Assembly (NCBI GenBank): GCA_030430205.1
Contig: JAUIGE010000024.1
Location: 1-64,000 of the forward strand
Origin: Bacteroidia bacterium
GTDB lineage: Bacteria > Bacteroidota > Bacteroidia > J057
Length of the DNA stretch: 64,000 nucleotides
Reading direction: 5' to 3'
Notes under the pieces: generated by a model
Told to the model about the DNA's origin: nothing
What the model saw: the letters and a program-made list of their open reading frames with translations, nothing else
The model's database searches: none
Position numbers and translations under genes: made by a program
Shown here: positions 43,745 through 52,355 of the stretch, in pieces
Numbering within the stretch: the first letter of the stretch is position 1
Layout: every line of letters begins with the position of its first letter

Positions 43745-45139
43745 CTAAATGTGGATCACCTCATCATAAGCAGCAGCTGCTGCTTCCATGACAGCCTCTG
43801 ACATGGTGGGGTGCGGATGCACTGCTTTGATGATCTCATGGCCTGTGGCTTCCAGTTTGCGGGCGACAACGACCTCTGCAATCATTTCGGTCACGCCTAC
43901 GCCCATCATGTGTGCGCCGAGAAATTCCCCGTATTTCGCATCAAAGATCACTTTGACAAAACCTTCTTTGTTGCCGCCGGCACTGGCTTTGCCAGATGCA
44001 GAGAAGGGAAATTTCCCCACTTTGATTTCCATTCCGGCTTCAACTGCCTGGGCTTCCGTCATGCCGACAGATGCGACCTCAGGTATGGTGTAGGTACAGC
44101 TGGGAATATTTTCATAATCCATGGCCTCTACCTCCATTCCCGCGATTTTTTCTACACAAGTGATGGCTTCATGAGAAGCCACATGCGCCAGAGCAGGCCC
44201 GGGAACCATATCTCCAATGGCGTAAACGCCTTTTACATTTGTCTGGTAAAAATCATCCACCTGGACCAGCCCTCTATCTGTTTTGATGCCTAAAGCCTCC
44301 AGGCCCAGGTTCTCGATATTCGCAGTAATGCCCACTGCTGAAAGGAGAATATCTGCTTCCAGTTTTTCTTCTCCTTTTTTGGTCTTGACAGTAGCGACTA
44401 TTCCTTTTCCGGAAGTATCAACGGCAGTCACTTCTGCGCTGGTCATGATTTTCACACCACGCTTTTTGAAACTACGCGCCATAGCCTTGGATATGTCTAC
44501 GTCCTCGCGAGGCAGGATTTCGGGCATAAACTCCACCACAGTTACTTCTGTGCCCATGCTGTTGTAGAAATAGGCAAATTCCATCCCAATGGCTCCTGAG
44601 CCAACGATAACCATGGATTTGGGCTGCTCAGGAAGCGACATCGCTTCGCGATAGCCAATGATCTTCTTGCCGTCTATCGGCATAGCAGGCAGCGCGCGTG
44701 AGCGCGCGCCGGTGGCCAGGATGATGTGCTTCGCACTATAGGTCTCACGCTTGCCATCGGCATCGGTGACTTCGATAGTTCTGCCAGGCTGAAGCCTGCC
44801 AGTGCCCATGATGGCGTCTACTTTGTTCTTTTTGAAAAGAAACTGGATACCATTGCTCATGCCGCTGGCGACGTTTCTGCTTCGCGCAATAACAGCAGGA
44901 AAATCGTGTTTGAAGCCGGAAACCTCTATACCATAATCGCTGGCATGGGTTATTTTGTCCATGACATCGGCACTTTTCAGCAGGGCTTTGGTAGGGATAC
45001 AGCCCCAGTTGAGGCAAATGCCTCCGAGCGATTCGCGCTCTATTACAGCTGTTTTCATTCCTAATTGAGAAGCACGAATAGCTGCTACATATCCTCCCGG
45101 TCCACTTCCGATTACGATCAGATCATATTGAGTTGCCAT
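43745..45139 (-). CDS. lpdA: Dihydrolipoyl dehydrogenase
   Basis: The 464-residue flavoprotein is the E3 component of 2-oxoacid dehydrogenase complexes and the glycine cleavage system; it reoxidises dihydrolipoamide with NAD+. FAD-binding GSGPGGYVAAIRA opens the protein, the redox disulphide is in GGICLNWGCIPT (Cys42 and Cys47), the NAD site is VGSGAIGMEFAYFY, and the C-terminal base is in HPHPTMSE. All are intact and the length is normal. It is divergent from folC, with an 81-bp shared region. Confidence 0.97.
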   Translation of the reverse strand: MATQYDLIVIGSGPGGYVAAIRASQLGMKTAVIERESLGGICLNWGCIPTKALLKSADVMDKITHASDYGIEVSGFKHDFPAVIARSRNVASGMSNGIQFLFKKNKVDAIMGTGRLQPGRTIEVTDADGKRETYSAKHIILATGARSRALPAMPIDGKKIIGYREAMSLPEQPKSMVIVGSGAIGMEFAYFYNSMGTEVTVVEFMPEILPREDVDISKAMARSFKKRGVKIMTSAEVTAVDTSGKGIVATVKTKKGEEKLEADILLSAVGITANIENLGLEALGIKTDRGLVQVDDFYQTNVKGVYAIGDMVPGPALAHVASHEAITCVEKIAGMEVEAMDYENIPSCTYTIPEVASVGMTEAQAVEAGMEIKVGKFPFSASGKASAGGNKEGFVKVIFDAKYGEFLGAHMMGVGVTEMIAEVVVARKLEATGHEIIKAVHPHPTMSEAVMEAAAAAYDEVIHI

Positions 45140-45220
45140 AGATGATTTTTTTCGATATTTGATATTGTTTTATGAATGCTCTTTTCAAATTGCGGCTAAA
45201 GTTAATAAATAAAATCCCCT

Positions 45221-46501
45221 ATGAAAATTCCCCAAAACTATCCTGAGACAATGGCTTTTCTCTACGCTCAGCTTCCCATCTTTCAGCGGATAGGACCGGC
45301 GGCTTATAATAAAGATTTGGGCAATACGATTGCTCTTCTGGCTGCATTGGGGGAGCCGGAAAAGTCTTTTCCCTCTGTCCACATTGGTGGCACCAATGGC
45401 AAAGGCTCGCTTTCCTCCATGCTCAACAGTATCCTGATGGAAAGCGGCTACAAAACGGGACTGCATACCTCTCCCCACCTTGTGTCTTTTTCGGAGCGTA
45501 TCCGTATCAATGGCGAAGAAATAGCTGAGCAACAGGTAGTTGACTTTGTTCAAAAATGCTACAAAACCATCCTGGAAATAAAACCCAGTTTTTTCGAATT
45601 GACATTTGCCATGGCCATGGCACATTTTGCGGAGGAGAAAGTAGACATCGCTGTGGTCGAAGTGGGGATGGGCGGACGCCTTGACTCCACCAATGTATTG
45701 ATGCCTGTGATCAGTGCCATCACCAATATCTCGATGGACCATCAGGCACTGCTGGGGGATACCCGCCAGGCGATTGCTTTTGAAAAAGCAGGCATCATCA
45801 AAAAGGCTACGCCTGTCGTTTTAGGCGAATATGACGAAGAAACCTCCTTTGTTTTTGAGAAAAAAGCTTCCGAAATGGGAACGAGGCTTTCTTTCGCTCC
45901 TCAGAAAATAAAACTCAAACGCATAAAAGGCGATCTTTTTTCACAGCACTTCCAGCATGGGGATACCAGCTATGAGCTGGGATTGGCTGGCGCATACCAA
46001 TTAGCCAATCTGCAAACCTGTTTGCTATGTGTGGAGGAATTGCGGGCTGCCGGCTGGAATATTCCAGACGAGGCCCTCAGGCAAGGCCTGAGAAAAGTCA
46101 GGCAAAATTCCGGCCTTCGAGGCCGGATGGAAGTCCTGCAACAATCGCCGCTTGTGCTGGCGGATACAGCGCACAACCTGGCCGGTGTCCAGGCAGTAAT
46201 GGCTCAAATCGCTGATATACAGGGCGGTCCGAAGCATATCGTCTGGGGCATGGTGGATGATAAAGACATCGGGCCAATCCTGGAATTGCTTCCAAAATCA
46301 GCCCGATATTATTTCGTCAAAGCGGATGTACCGCGTGGCAAAGATGCAGAAGTGCTCGCCCAAATGGCAGCTCAACATGGCCTGGAAGGAAGGGTCTACC
46401 CTTCAGTCAGGGCCGGCCTGGAAGCTTGCATTTCACAAGCCAACAAAGATGAACTTTGCTTTGTGGGGGGCAGCACCTTTGTCGTCGCTGAAGCGATTTA
46501 G
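45221..46501 (+). CDS. folC: Folylpolyglutamate synthase / dihydrofolate synthase
   Basis: The 426-residue ligase adds glutamate to dihydropteroate and then to folates, using ATP. The P-loop is GGTNGKGS at 56-63, the folate loop follows (HTSPHLVSFSERIRINGE), and the metal-site region is VVEVGMGGRLDSTNV. The C-terminal Mur-ligase domain contains LADTAHNLAGV. It is full length. Its stop overlaps the stop of the SCP2 gene by 4 bp (ttag) in convergent orientation. Confidence 0.95.
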   Translation: MKIPQNYPETMAFLYAQLPIFQRIGPAAYNKDLGNTIALLAALGEPEKSFPSVHIGGTNGKGSLSSMLNSILMESGYKTGLHTSPHLVSFSERIRINGEEIAEQQVVDFVQKCYKTILEIKPSFFELTFAMAMAHFAEEKVDIAVVEVGMGGRLDSTNVLMPVISAITNISMDHQALLGDTRQAIAFEKAGIIKKATPVVLGEYDEETSFVFEKKASEMGTRLSFAPQKIKLKRIKGDLFSQHFQHGDTSYELGLAGAYQLANLQTCLLCVEELRAAGWNIPDEALRQGLRKVRQNSGLRGRMEVLQQSPLVLADTAHNLAGVQAVMAQIADIQGGPKHIVWGMVDDKDIGPILELLPKSARYYFVKADVPRGKDAEVLAQMAAQHGLEGRVYPSVRAGLEACISQANKDELCFVGGSTFVVAEAI

Positions 46502-46788
46502 AAAAGCGATTGCAGCTTCATGGCGAGGCCCATATCGCCTTCTACCTGCATTTTTCCGCCCATAAAAGCGCCTATTGCGTTTTCTTCTCCTGATAAAATC
46601 GCGTCAAAAACCGCTTTGTCTAAGTTGACGGTGCAGTCAGCAGCGACATCATCATTGCTTACTTGATTGCTGGAATCAATGACTACAACTCCTTCGCCTC
46701 CGGTGAACGCAAATTTGATGGACCCGCCCAAAGAATCCGCCTGGGCTGCTTTTTCCTGCACTAAGGCAGTAGTTGACTCTAAACTCAT
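46498..46788 (-). CDS. SCP2 sterol-transfer-fold protein
   Basis: The 96-residue protein is a single SCP2 domain: IKFAFTGGEGVVVIDSS, a DCTVNLDKAVFDAILSGE block, and FMGGKMQVEGDMGLAMKL, which is the conserved end of the family. SCP2 domains bind hydrophobic ligands; in bacteria the ligand and role are usually unknown. It has no signal peptide, so it is cytoplasmic. Confidence 0.88.
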   Translation of the reverse strand: MSLESTTALVQEKAAQADSLGGSIKFAFTGGEGVVVIDSSNQVSNDDVAADCTVNLDKAVFDAILSGEENAIGAFMGGKMQVEGDMGLAMKLQSLF

Positions 46789-47138
46789 GAATAAATTTGT
46801 TTATTAAATGATGGGAATATTTTGTAAAAATCCAGTCCAACAAAATTCAAAAATTATATACTAGCGCACAAAAATTTCTTTACAAGCCTCCAATATTACA
46901 TGAAAGATAGTTTGGTACTATTTATGCAACCCTAAAAAATAAAGGACAATAATTTTGGAATAGCTCAGTTTTTTGTAACTTTCTGATTAACAGCGATTGA
47001 CAAAAAGTGACTTAAAGTATCAATTGCAATAAAAGATTAGTTTCAAAATACTTTATTCCGAGACACAGAAGTAAACACACCAAAGCTGGTTTAATCATCG
47101 TTATCACCCTATAGTTTTTTCATATCTAAACCATTCAC
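46789..47138. other. AT-rich gene-free gap (350 bp)
   Basis: No ORF, RNA gene or convincing repeat is visible. It separates the divergent SCP2 and thioredoxin-SPOR genes and must hold both promoters. A taaatttg (+ strand) at the left edge and tagttttt near 47112 are partial -7 matches, but neither has a well-placed -33 element. Confidence 0.5.
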
Positions 47139-48755
47139 ATGATGAAAAAAAGAGTAAATCAACTCTTTCTATCCTGCCTCATCCTGCTCATCGCAGGCTT
47201 CAGTCAGGTACAGGCACAAAACATTTCATTTTTCAACGGCTCTTTAGCTGAACTTGAAAATCAGGTTAAGCAAAGTCGAACACCTTATTTCCTCTATTTT
47301 AATGTGTTGGACTGTGAGACTTGTACAAAAATGGAAAAAGAAACATTCACCTACGGACCACTGGTGAATTATACTGCGAATAGCTACCTCGCCTTCGAAG
47401 TAGACGGGCTTGACTTTGCACAGGGAATTGACATTGCGACACGCTATCATGTCAAAAAATACCCTACTATCATGCTTTTTGGGCCTGAGGGCAAGGTCAG
47501 AGAGCGGTTTGAGGGCTTTGTTGATGGGCCTATGATGCTGACGCTCCTCCAGAAAGCTGTGCAGCCTTCTGATAGAGGGATGACCAATCGCCCACTCAAT
47601 ACCTACTCTCCCCCCAGCTCCCGTGGAGCTGACAGCAGGCTGAGCAACAGCAACGCCCCTGCCAATAATGGCTATGATGACCGTTTTGGCGACAGGGGGA
47701 TTGCCAACAGCAACCCTTTTGATTCCAGCCCCAATCCGTCCTATCAACCGGAGCCAGGCCTCCTAAGTAGCGCCAATACAGGTACTAGCCGTTCTGACAA
47801 CTACGATTTTGGTGTAGACAAAAGGGATTACCTGAATGATTATTTTACAAATCGCAGCAATGACCATTTGCAGCCTAAAAGCGGTGTTGATCGCGGGGGA
47901 AGCACTACAGCTAGCACCCAAACGGGCAGTACCAATCAAGGCAACCTGAACGCCAGTTACTATGACGACAGGACACGTCCGGCCTACAATACGGCAACCC
48001 AAAATGGAACTTACCCTTACAATAAGCCTCAGGAACCTGCCATGGTGACGATTCAGGACCGCTATGCAAATGAGTCTTTCATAGACGATCGTACAAGAGG
48101 GGGATCCAACAATTCTGGCAATTACAATACCCGTGTTGATGCATCATCTAAGCAGAATACAGCCAGCAATACAGGATCGTCCTTCCTCGATCCGGTAGAT
48201 GGCTACCGTGATGGAACTGCAACCCAAAGGACGCGCGGATCTGAGCTGGTTTATGGCCAGGCTGTAAATGACCTGGAGAACCTGCCGGATGGAACCATCC
48301 TCAAAAGAGGGCCAGATGGCAAGTGGTACATCTATGATGAAGCTCGTGTGGGATATCAGGACCCTGAGCAAGTCAGCAGAGGAGGTACTGAAAGCAGCAA
48401 TATGCGGACGGGTGAATTTACTCCTAAAACTGTTTTGCCGGACAATACCCCTAAAACCATCACGCGATCTGTACCCGGATTCGCAGAATTCAGCCCTAAG
48501 TCTCTGACACAGAACACTTTTGGGCTCGTAGTGGGTTCCTTTGTAAGCATAAATGAATTGCAAAATGCCATCAAAGAATTCATGGCGCATAACAATGCCC
48601 GCCTCTGGGTTTATAGCGAGAAGTTAGGCGATATGCACTATTTTAAGCTGGTTATGGGCGAATACAATGGTGAGCAGCAGGCTGTTTCTGATGCTTTGCG
48701 CATGGGAGCAAGTTGGGAAGATATTGAAGTAGTCAATCTCGCAAGGCTGAGATAA
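47139..48755 (+). CDS. Secreted thioredoxin-fold protein with disordered linker and SPOR-like C-terminus
   Basis: The 538-residue protein has a signal peptide ending VQAQ. Residues about 30-145 are a thioredoxin fold: YFLYFNVLDCETCTKMEKET with CxxC at Cys59 and Cys62, and KYPTIMLF with the expected cis-Pro. Residues about 150-430 are low-complexity, rich in Asn, Ser, Gly and Asp, with repeats such as YDDRFGDRG and YDDRTRPAYN. The last ~85 residues look like a SPOR domain (TFGLVVGSFVSINELQNAIK and WEDIEVVNLARL), which in other proteins binds denuded peptidoglycan. A redox domain tethered to the wall by a long flexible arm is the inferred design. A strong terminator follows. Confidence 0.75.
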   Translation: MMKKRVNQLFLSCLILLIAGFSQVQAQNISFFNGSLAELENQVKQSRTPYFLYFNVLDCETCTKMEKETFTYGPLVNYTANSYLAFEVDGLDFAQGIDIATRYHVKKYPTIMLFGPEGKVRERFEGFVDGPMMLTLLQKAVQPSDRGMTNRPLNTYSPPSSRGADSRLSNSNAPANNGYDDRFGDRGIANSNPFDSSPNPSYQPEPGLLSSANTGTSRSDNYDFGVDKRDYLNDYFTNRSNDHLQPKSGVDRGGSTTASTQTGSTNQGNLNASYYDDRTRPAYNTATQNGTYPYNKPQEPAMVTIQDRYANESFIDDRTRGGSNNSGNYNTRVDASSKQNTASNTGSSFLDPVDGYRDGTATQRTRGSELVYGQAVNDLENLPDGTILKRGPDGKWYIYDEARVGYQDPEQVSRGGTESSNMRTGEFTPKTVLPDNTPKTITRSVPGFAEFSPKSLTQNTFGLVVGSFVSINELQNAIKEFMAHNNARLWVYSEKLGDMHYFKLVMGEYNGEQQAVSDALRMGASWEDIEVVNLARLR

Positions 48756-48773
48756 AGACATCTTATACAAAGA

Positions 48774-48820
48774 AAAAGAGCTTTACTAAACTTAAAGGTT
48801 TAGTAAAGCTCTTTTCTTTT
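48774..48820. terminator. Strong bidirectional terminator
   Basis: 18-nt perfect arms, aaaagagctttactaaac (48774-48791) and gtttagtaaagctctttt (48798-48815), enclose a 6-nt loop and are followed by cttttaa. It ends the thioredoxin-SPOR gene and, on the other strand, the small secreted protein gene. A second minor hairpin (aggcttctgaagcct) lies at about 48822-48836. Confidence 0.9.
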
Positions 48821-48834
48821 AAGGCTTCTGAAGC

Positions 48835-49281
48835 CTAATTGACGGCAAACTTCACAAGAAAAATCTTGCTTTCATTCTCTACATAGGTATGAATGCGGAC
48901 GAAATAAACACCATCATTCAGGTTTAAGTTATTGATAGTGAGGGTACCTGGGATTTCCTGATAAGGAGAGAAAACTTCCTGATAATGGACTGTTCCATTA
49001 AAATTACCCACCATCAATTCACGGTCCTTGTTGGCCCCCAAACCATAGTCATTTGTGGTTCCAAAGCCACAAATGCCTGTACCGCACCAGCCCAGGAAAG
49101 CAACATCCTCGGCGCAGGATTCATAACGAATAGTAAGCGTTTGGGCACTTCTGTCGTATTGAGCTGCCAAAAAGGGCTCACAGAGCTCGGGGCTTTCTTC
49201 CTGATCAGAAAAGACAGGATCCTGAGCGAATAGCATCATGCCCACAAAGAGAAAAGCAAAAAGGGTCAACAGGTTTTTCAT
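48835..49281 (-). CDS. Small secreted protein with T9SS-like tail
   Basis: The 148-residue protein begins with a signal peptide (MKNLLTLFAFLFVGMMLFAQ). The middle is Cys-rich (YESCAEDVAFLGWCGTGICG), suggesting disulphides outside the cytoplasm. The C-terminal ~70 residues (TLTINNLNLNDGVYFVRIHT...KIFLVKFAVN) have the pattern of a T9SS type A sorting domain but lack the opening PNP motif, so this is not certain. I cannot name a function. A 10-bp inverted repeat lies immediately upstream of the start codon. Confidence 0.72.
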   Translation of the reverse strand: MKNLLTLFAFLFVGMMLFAQDPVFSDQEESPELCEPFLAAQYDRSAQTLTIRYESCAEDVAFLGWCGTGICGFGTTNDYGLGANKDRELMVGNFNGTVHYQEVFSPYQEIPGTLTINNLNLNDGVYFVRIHTYVENESKIFLVKFAVN

Positions 49282-49324
49282 GTCAAATAGCTTTAGAAAT
49301 AAAAGAATTGTTTGGCTATTTGAC
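49282..49324. promoter_or_regulatory. Perfect inverted repeat directly upstream of the small secreted protein gene
   Basis: gtcaaatagc (49282-49291) and gctatttgac (49315-49324) are perfect inverted copies 23 bp apart. The first arm touches the start codon of the minus-strand gene, so the structure could be an operator or a 5' leader hairpin that hides the translation start. Confidence 0.4.
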
Positions 49325-49357
49325 GGAAAGATCTATGGATGCGCTGCGTTTACTTAT

Positions 49358-50581
49358 TTATTTATTTTCCCAGGAACGGAAGGCCGCTGTCTCCTTAAAG
49401 ACATAAGATAATATGTCTTTTTCTTCTGTTGTTAATACGACATTGCGCCTTTCCATCACTTTTTCAGCCACTTCAAAAGCTTTATTCAATTGAAAAGTGG
49501 AAAAGCCTGCATGCCCTCCCCAACTGAAAGAGGGGATAAAATTTCGGGGATAGCCCGCGCCAAAAATATTGGCGCCCACCCCTACCACCGTACCGGTGTT
49601 AAACATGGTATTGATACCACATTTGCTGTGGTCAGCCATCATCAGGCCGCAAAATTGCGTGCCTACCCTGGCAAATCGTTGCAAACGATAGTTCCAGAGG
49701 CGGACTTCCGCATAGTTATTTTTCAGGTTGGAGGTATTGGAATCCGCGCCCATATTGCACCAATATCCCAGGACAGAATTGCCGAGGTAGCCATCATGGC
49801 CTTTGTTGGAGTATCCCATGATAACGGAATTGCCTACTTCTCCCCCTACCTTTACATAGGGTCCAAAAGAGGAATCTCCGCGCAATTTGGCGCCCATGCT
49901 CACCACGGTTCCTTCGCCAAAGGCATGTGTACCCCGGATAATACTTCCTTCCTGAACAGAAACTCCTTTGCCCAAATAAACCGGGCCATCCTCTGCATTG
50001 ATGATGGCAGCTTTGATGCTCAGCCCTTCTTCAACAAAAATATTGTCTGCTCCATACAATCGGCTATGAGGATCATTGATAGAGAAAGATTTTCTTTCCT
50101 TTTTCAAAAGCTCTATATCGTATTGAATAAGGCTTGCATTTTTTTGAAAAATGTCAGGCAGACTACGGATGGCAATCCCTTGCCAGGCCATTTCCTGAGC
50201 TTTCAGCCCCCAATTTTCCATCTCGGCTATACCGAGTAGGCCTCCGCCTTTTTCCTGCATACGCTTTGGAGAAAAGCGGGCCAGCAGCAATTCATTACCC
50301 GAATGAACATACTGCCCGGGAGCCAACTCGCGGATTGCTGTGAGCAAATCTGCGTCAGGAGCCAGTTTGCCATTGATCCAAATGCATTCCTCATCTGTTA
50401 ACCTATCACCGTACACGGCCATCAAATGCGGAACACAGTATGCGCCAGGCTTTGCTCCCAATACCTTTTCCCACCTTTCTTTCAGGGTGAAAATACCGGA
50501 CCGCAAGGCAAAAAGAGGCCGGGTAAAGGTGAAAGGCTTAAGGTCGTGGTGGGAATTGTCTTCAAAGAGAATGTAATTCAT
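49358..50581 (-). CDS. GlmU-family sugar nucleotidyltransferase/acyltransferase-like protein
   Basis: The 407-residue protein matches the Bacteroidota GlmU-family, in which a divergent nucleotidyltransferase domain (MNYILFEDNSHHDLKPFTFT, TRPLFALRSGIFTLKERWE) is joined to a left-handed beta-helix (VEEGLSIKAAIINAEDGPVY, GKGVSVQEGSIIRG, GVGANIFGAGYPRNFIPSFS). It probably makes UDP-N-acetylglucosamine or a related nucleotide sugar for cell-wall and LPS synthesis. The position just after rpmE2 is a conserved pair in the phylum. A terminator lies between them, so expression may be separate. A tttcggg repeat stands 10 bp upstream of the start. Confidence 0.88.
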   Translation of the reverse strand: MNYILFEDNSHHDLKPFTFTRPLFALRSGIFTLKERWEKVLGAKPGAYCVPHLMAVYGDRLTDEECIWINGKLAPDADLLTAIRELAPGQYVHSGNELLLARFSPKRMQEKGGGLLGIAEMENWGLKAQEMAWQGIAIRSLPDIFQKNASLIQYDIELLKKERKSFSINDPHSRLYGADNIFVEEGLSIKAAIINAEDGPVYLGKGVSVQEGSIIRGTHAFGEGTVVSMGAKLRGDSSFGPYVKVGGEVGNSVIMGYSNKGHDGYLGNSVLGYWCNMGADSNTSNLKNNYAEVRLWNYRLQRFARVGTQFCGLMMADHSKCGINTMFNTGTVVGVGANIFGAGYPRNFIPSFSWGGHAGFSTFQLNKAFEVAEKVMERRNVVLTTEEKDILSYVFKETAAFRSWENK

Positions 50582-50591
50582 GACGGGGGGA

Positions 50592-50639
50592 GGGTTTTGA
50601 GTTTCGGGTTTCGGGTTTTGAGTTTCGGGTTTCGGGTTA
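50592..50639. repeat. tttcggg repeat, family 2, locus 3
   Basis: Two tandem copies of gggttttgagtttcgggttt-like sequence. The same unit is found upstream of the ankyrin gene (17693-17719) and after A2M (11577-11631). It is located just upstream of the GlmU-family start codon. Confidence 0.85.
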
Positions 50640-50682
50640 CCAATGGAGTCTAACAGCAGTATCTCAAACCTAAAATATAAAA

Positions 50683-50706
50683 AAAGCAGTTCCGGGGAAC
50701 TGCTTT
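50683..50706 (-). terminator. Terminator of rpmE2
   Basis: aaagcagttcc (50683-50693) and ggaactgcttt (50696-50706) form a perfect stem. On the minus strand it is followed by a run of T (tttttatatttt). It ends rpmE2 before the GlmU-family gene. Confidence 0.8.
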
Positions 50707-50733
50707 AAAAATTTTCGATTCTCAAAAATGTCT

Positions 50734-50985
50734 TTAGTCTTTTTTACCACCGTAGCGTTTGTAGAATTTATCCACACGACCTGCGGTATCTACAAGTTTC
50801 TGCTTACCGGTAAAGAAAGGATGTGAATCACTTGATATCTCCAGTTTCACCAGAGGATACTCATTTCCATCTTCCCATGTGATCGTGTCCGATGTATTCA
50901 CTGTGGAATGACAAAGGAAAGCGTAGTCAGTCGAAATATCTTTAAAAACGACCAGGTTATAATCGGGGTGAATACCTTTTTTCAT
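50734..50985 (-). CDS. rpmE2: 50S ribosomal protein L31 type B
   Basis: The 83-residue protein begins [16 protein letters not shown] and has [16 protein letters not shown] and [20 protein letters not shown], the L31 signature. The Cys residues of the zinc-binding form are missing, so this is the zinc-independent type B protein. In species with both forms it is made under zinc limitation; no zinc-containing copy is in the window. It has a well-matched promoter. Confidence 0.97.
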   Translation of the reverse strand: MKKGIHPDYNLVVFKDISTDYAFLCHSTVNTSDTITWEDGNEYPLVKLEISSDSHPFFTGKQKLVDTAGRVDKFYKRYGGKKD

Positions 50986-51014
50986 TTTATTATGTACTTT
51001 TTTATTCGGATCGG

Positions 51015-51045
51015 CAAATATAAGGCACTAAATGAAAATAAACAA
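51015..51045 (-). promoter_or_regulatory. Bacteroidota-type promoter for rpmE2
   Basis: Read on the minus strand: TTG (51045-51043), a 20-bp spacer, then TATATTTG (51022-51015), a perfect TAnnTTTG. The ATG is at 50985. It is back to back with the promoter at 51072-51102. Confidence 0.6.
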
Positions 51046-51071
51046 CGCTTCTTCTCTATAATTCGTTCTTG

Positions 51072-51102
51072 TTTGAGGATAAAAGAATAAGTCCTACTTT
51101 TG
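51072..51102 (+). promoter_or_regulatory. Bacteroidota-type promoter for the small secreted protein at 51125
   Basis: TTTG at 51072-51075, exactly 19 bp, then TACTTTTG at 51095-51102, a perfect TAnnTTTG. The ATG is 22 bp downstream. This is the best promoter in the window. Confidence 0.7.
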
Positions 51103-51124
51103 CACTACAACTCTACTAAATCCT

Positions 51125-51526
51125 ATGCGGCTGTATTTATTACATCTATTCGCATTTACACTTCTCCTCTCCATCACATCTGTGACACAGGCCCAATCTG
51201 TCACCCTGGATCAATTTATCGTAAAATCTGAGGCTGCAAGTGTTGTTGTCACATGGCAAATCACCGACGAAAGCAACATTTCGGAGTACAAATTGTTTCG
51301 GAAAATCAATGAAGGTGCTTTCAAAATGGTGGCTACCATCTCAGCAGATGGAAGCGGAAATTATTCATTCATGGATGATGATATTTTCAAAAATGACTCC
51401 CAAACTCTCACCTATGAGCTTCAGGTGATGAAAAATAGCCGCCTTCATAAATTTTACACCACCCTTTCCCACAACCCCACCGCTATCCAACGGACCTGGG
51501 GAAGCATTAAATCTATGTTTAAATAG
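51125..51526 (+). CDS. Small secreted protein, fibronectin-III-like
   Basis: The 133-residue protein has a signal peptide (MRLYLLHLFAFTLLLSITSV then TQAQ). The mature part has a fibronectin-III-like pattern: VTLDQFIVKSEAASVVVTWQ, then ISEYKLFRKINEGAFKMV and YSFMDDDIF, then TYELQV. Such single-domain secreted proteins are widespread in Bacteroidota without a defined role. The final residues (RTWGSIKSMFK) are basic, but there is no sorting domain. It has its own strong promoter. Confidence 0.75.
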   Translation: MRLYLLHLFAFTLLLSITSVTQAQSVTLDQFIVKSEAASVVVTWQITDESNISEYKLFRKINEGAFKMVATISADGSGNYSFMDDDIFKNDSQTLTYELQVMKNSRLHKFYTTLSHNPTAIQRTWGSIKSMFK

Positions 51527-51540
51527 GGGGAGGATGGGCA

Positions 51541-51566
51541 ATCTGCTAATTTCCTAATCTGCTAAT
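51541..51566. repeat. 26-bp repeat overlapping the kdsB stop codon
   Basis: atctgctaatttcctaatct and its continuation match 61070-61095 at 23 of 26 positions. The kdsB stop (51546-51548) and its last codons are inside the repeat. Confidence 0.65.
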
Positions 51567-52277
51567 TATCCCCTCTACATCTTCCGGTCTATCCACCGCG
51601 TATGTGGGCAATTCTGTGATTGCAGTATGGATAGGGTATCCATGATATAGCCAGCGGAGTTGCTCCAGTGACTCGGCCTCTTCGAGGGGCGAAGGAGGCA
51701 ATTGGATCAGTTCCAATAAAGTTTTTCTGCGAAAACCATAGATGCCTATATGCTGAAAGTAGGCAGGCGGCACATCGGACCGTGGATAAGGAATCGGTAA
51801 ACGGCTGAAATAGAGGGCTCTGCCCCTTTTGTCCCTCACCGCCTTGACGACATGGGGATTGTTGATTTGTTCCGCATCAGTGATGCTCCGGACCAGGGTG
51901 GCGATTTCCACCTCGGGGTTGAAAAGCAATTCTCCCAATGCATCTATCTGAAGAGGATCAATCAGTGGCTCATCTCCCTGAATATTGATCACATGGCTAA
52001 AGGCCTCTTTCTTTTGCGCCAACTCCCCTACTCTATCGGTACCATTGGGGTGGTCTGAAGAAGTCATTTCCACCTGCCCTCCAAAAGCCATCACCGCCTC
52101 AAAAATACGGCGATCATCCGTTGCCACGACCACCTCTTTCAAGCAATGCGCTTGTGCTGCCTGCTCATAGACCCGCTGGATCATGCTTTTGCCAGCAAGT
52201 TCAATCAAAGGCTTGCCGGGAAAGCGAGAGGAAGCAAAACGGGCAGGAATTACCCCCAAAATGCTGGCTTTTTTCAT
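51546..52277 (-). CDS. kdsB: 3-deoxy-manno-octulosonate cytidylyltransferase
   Basis: The start is set at 52277, where MKKASILGVIPARFASSRFP begins the standard protein (243 residues); longer versions include 101 residues antisense to nadE and are not real. KdsB activates Kdo as CMP-Kdo for LPS inner-core synthesis. The CTP-binding motif PARFASSRFPGKPL is at 11-24, followed by VVATDDRRI and NIQGDEPLI, and the end carries the YGFRRKTLLEL block. The C-terminal tail (ISRLGN) is encoded by a dispersed repeat. It is divergent from nadE. Confidence 0.95.
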   Translation of the reverse strand: MKKASILGVIPARFASSRFPGKPLIELAGKSMIQRVYEQAAQAHCLKEVVVATDDRRIFEAVMAFGGQVEMTSSDHPNGTDRVGELAQKKEAFSHVINIQGDEPLIDPLQIDALGELLFNPEVEIATLVRSITDAEQINNPHVVKAVRDKRGRALYFSRLPIPYPRSDVPPAYFQHIGIYGFRRKTLLELIQLPPSPLEEAESLEQLRWLYHGYPIHTAITELPTYAVDRPEDVEGIISRLGN

Positions 52278-52355
52278 TTTACTTTTTCTTTGACCGAAAA
52301 TTAACAGAAAATTACGTTGTATAAAGCCGAAACACACAGTGAACGACAAACCATC

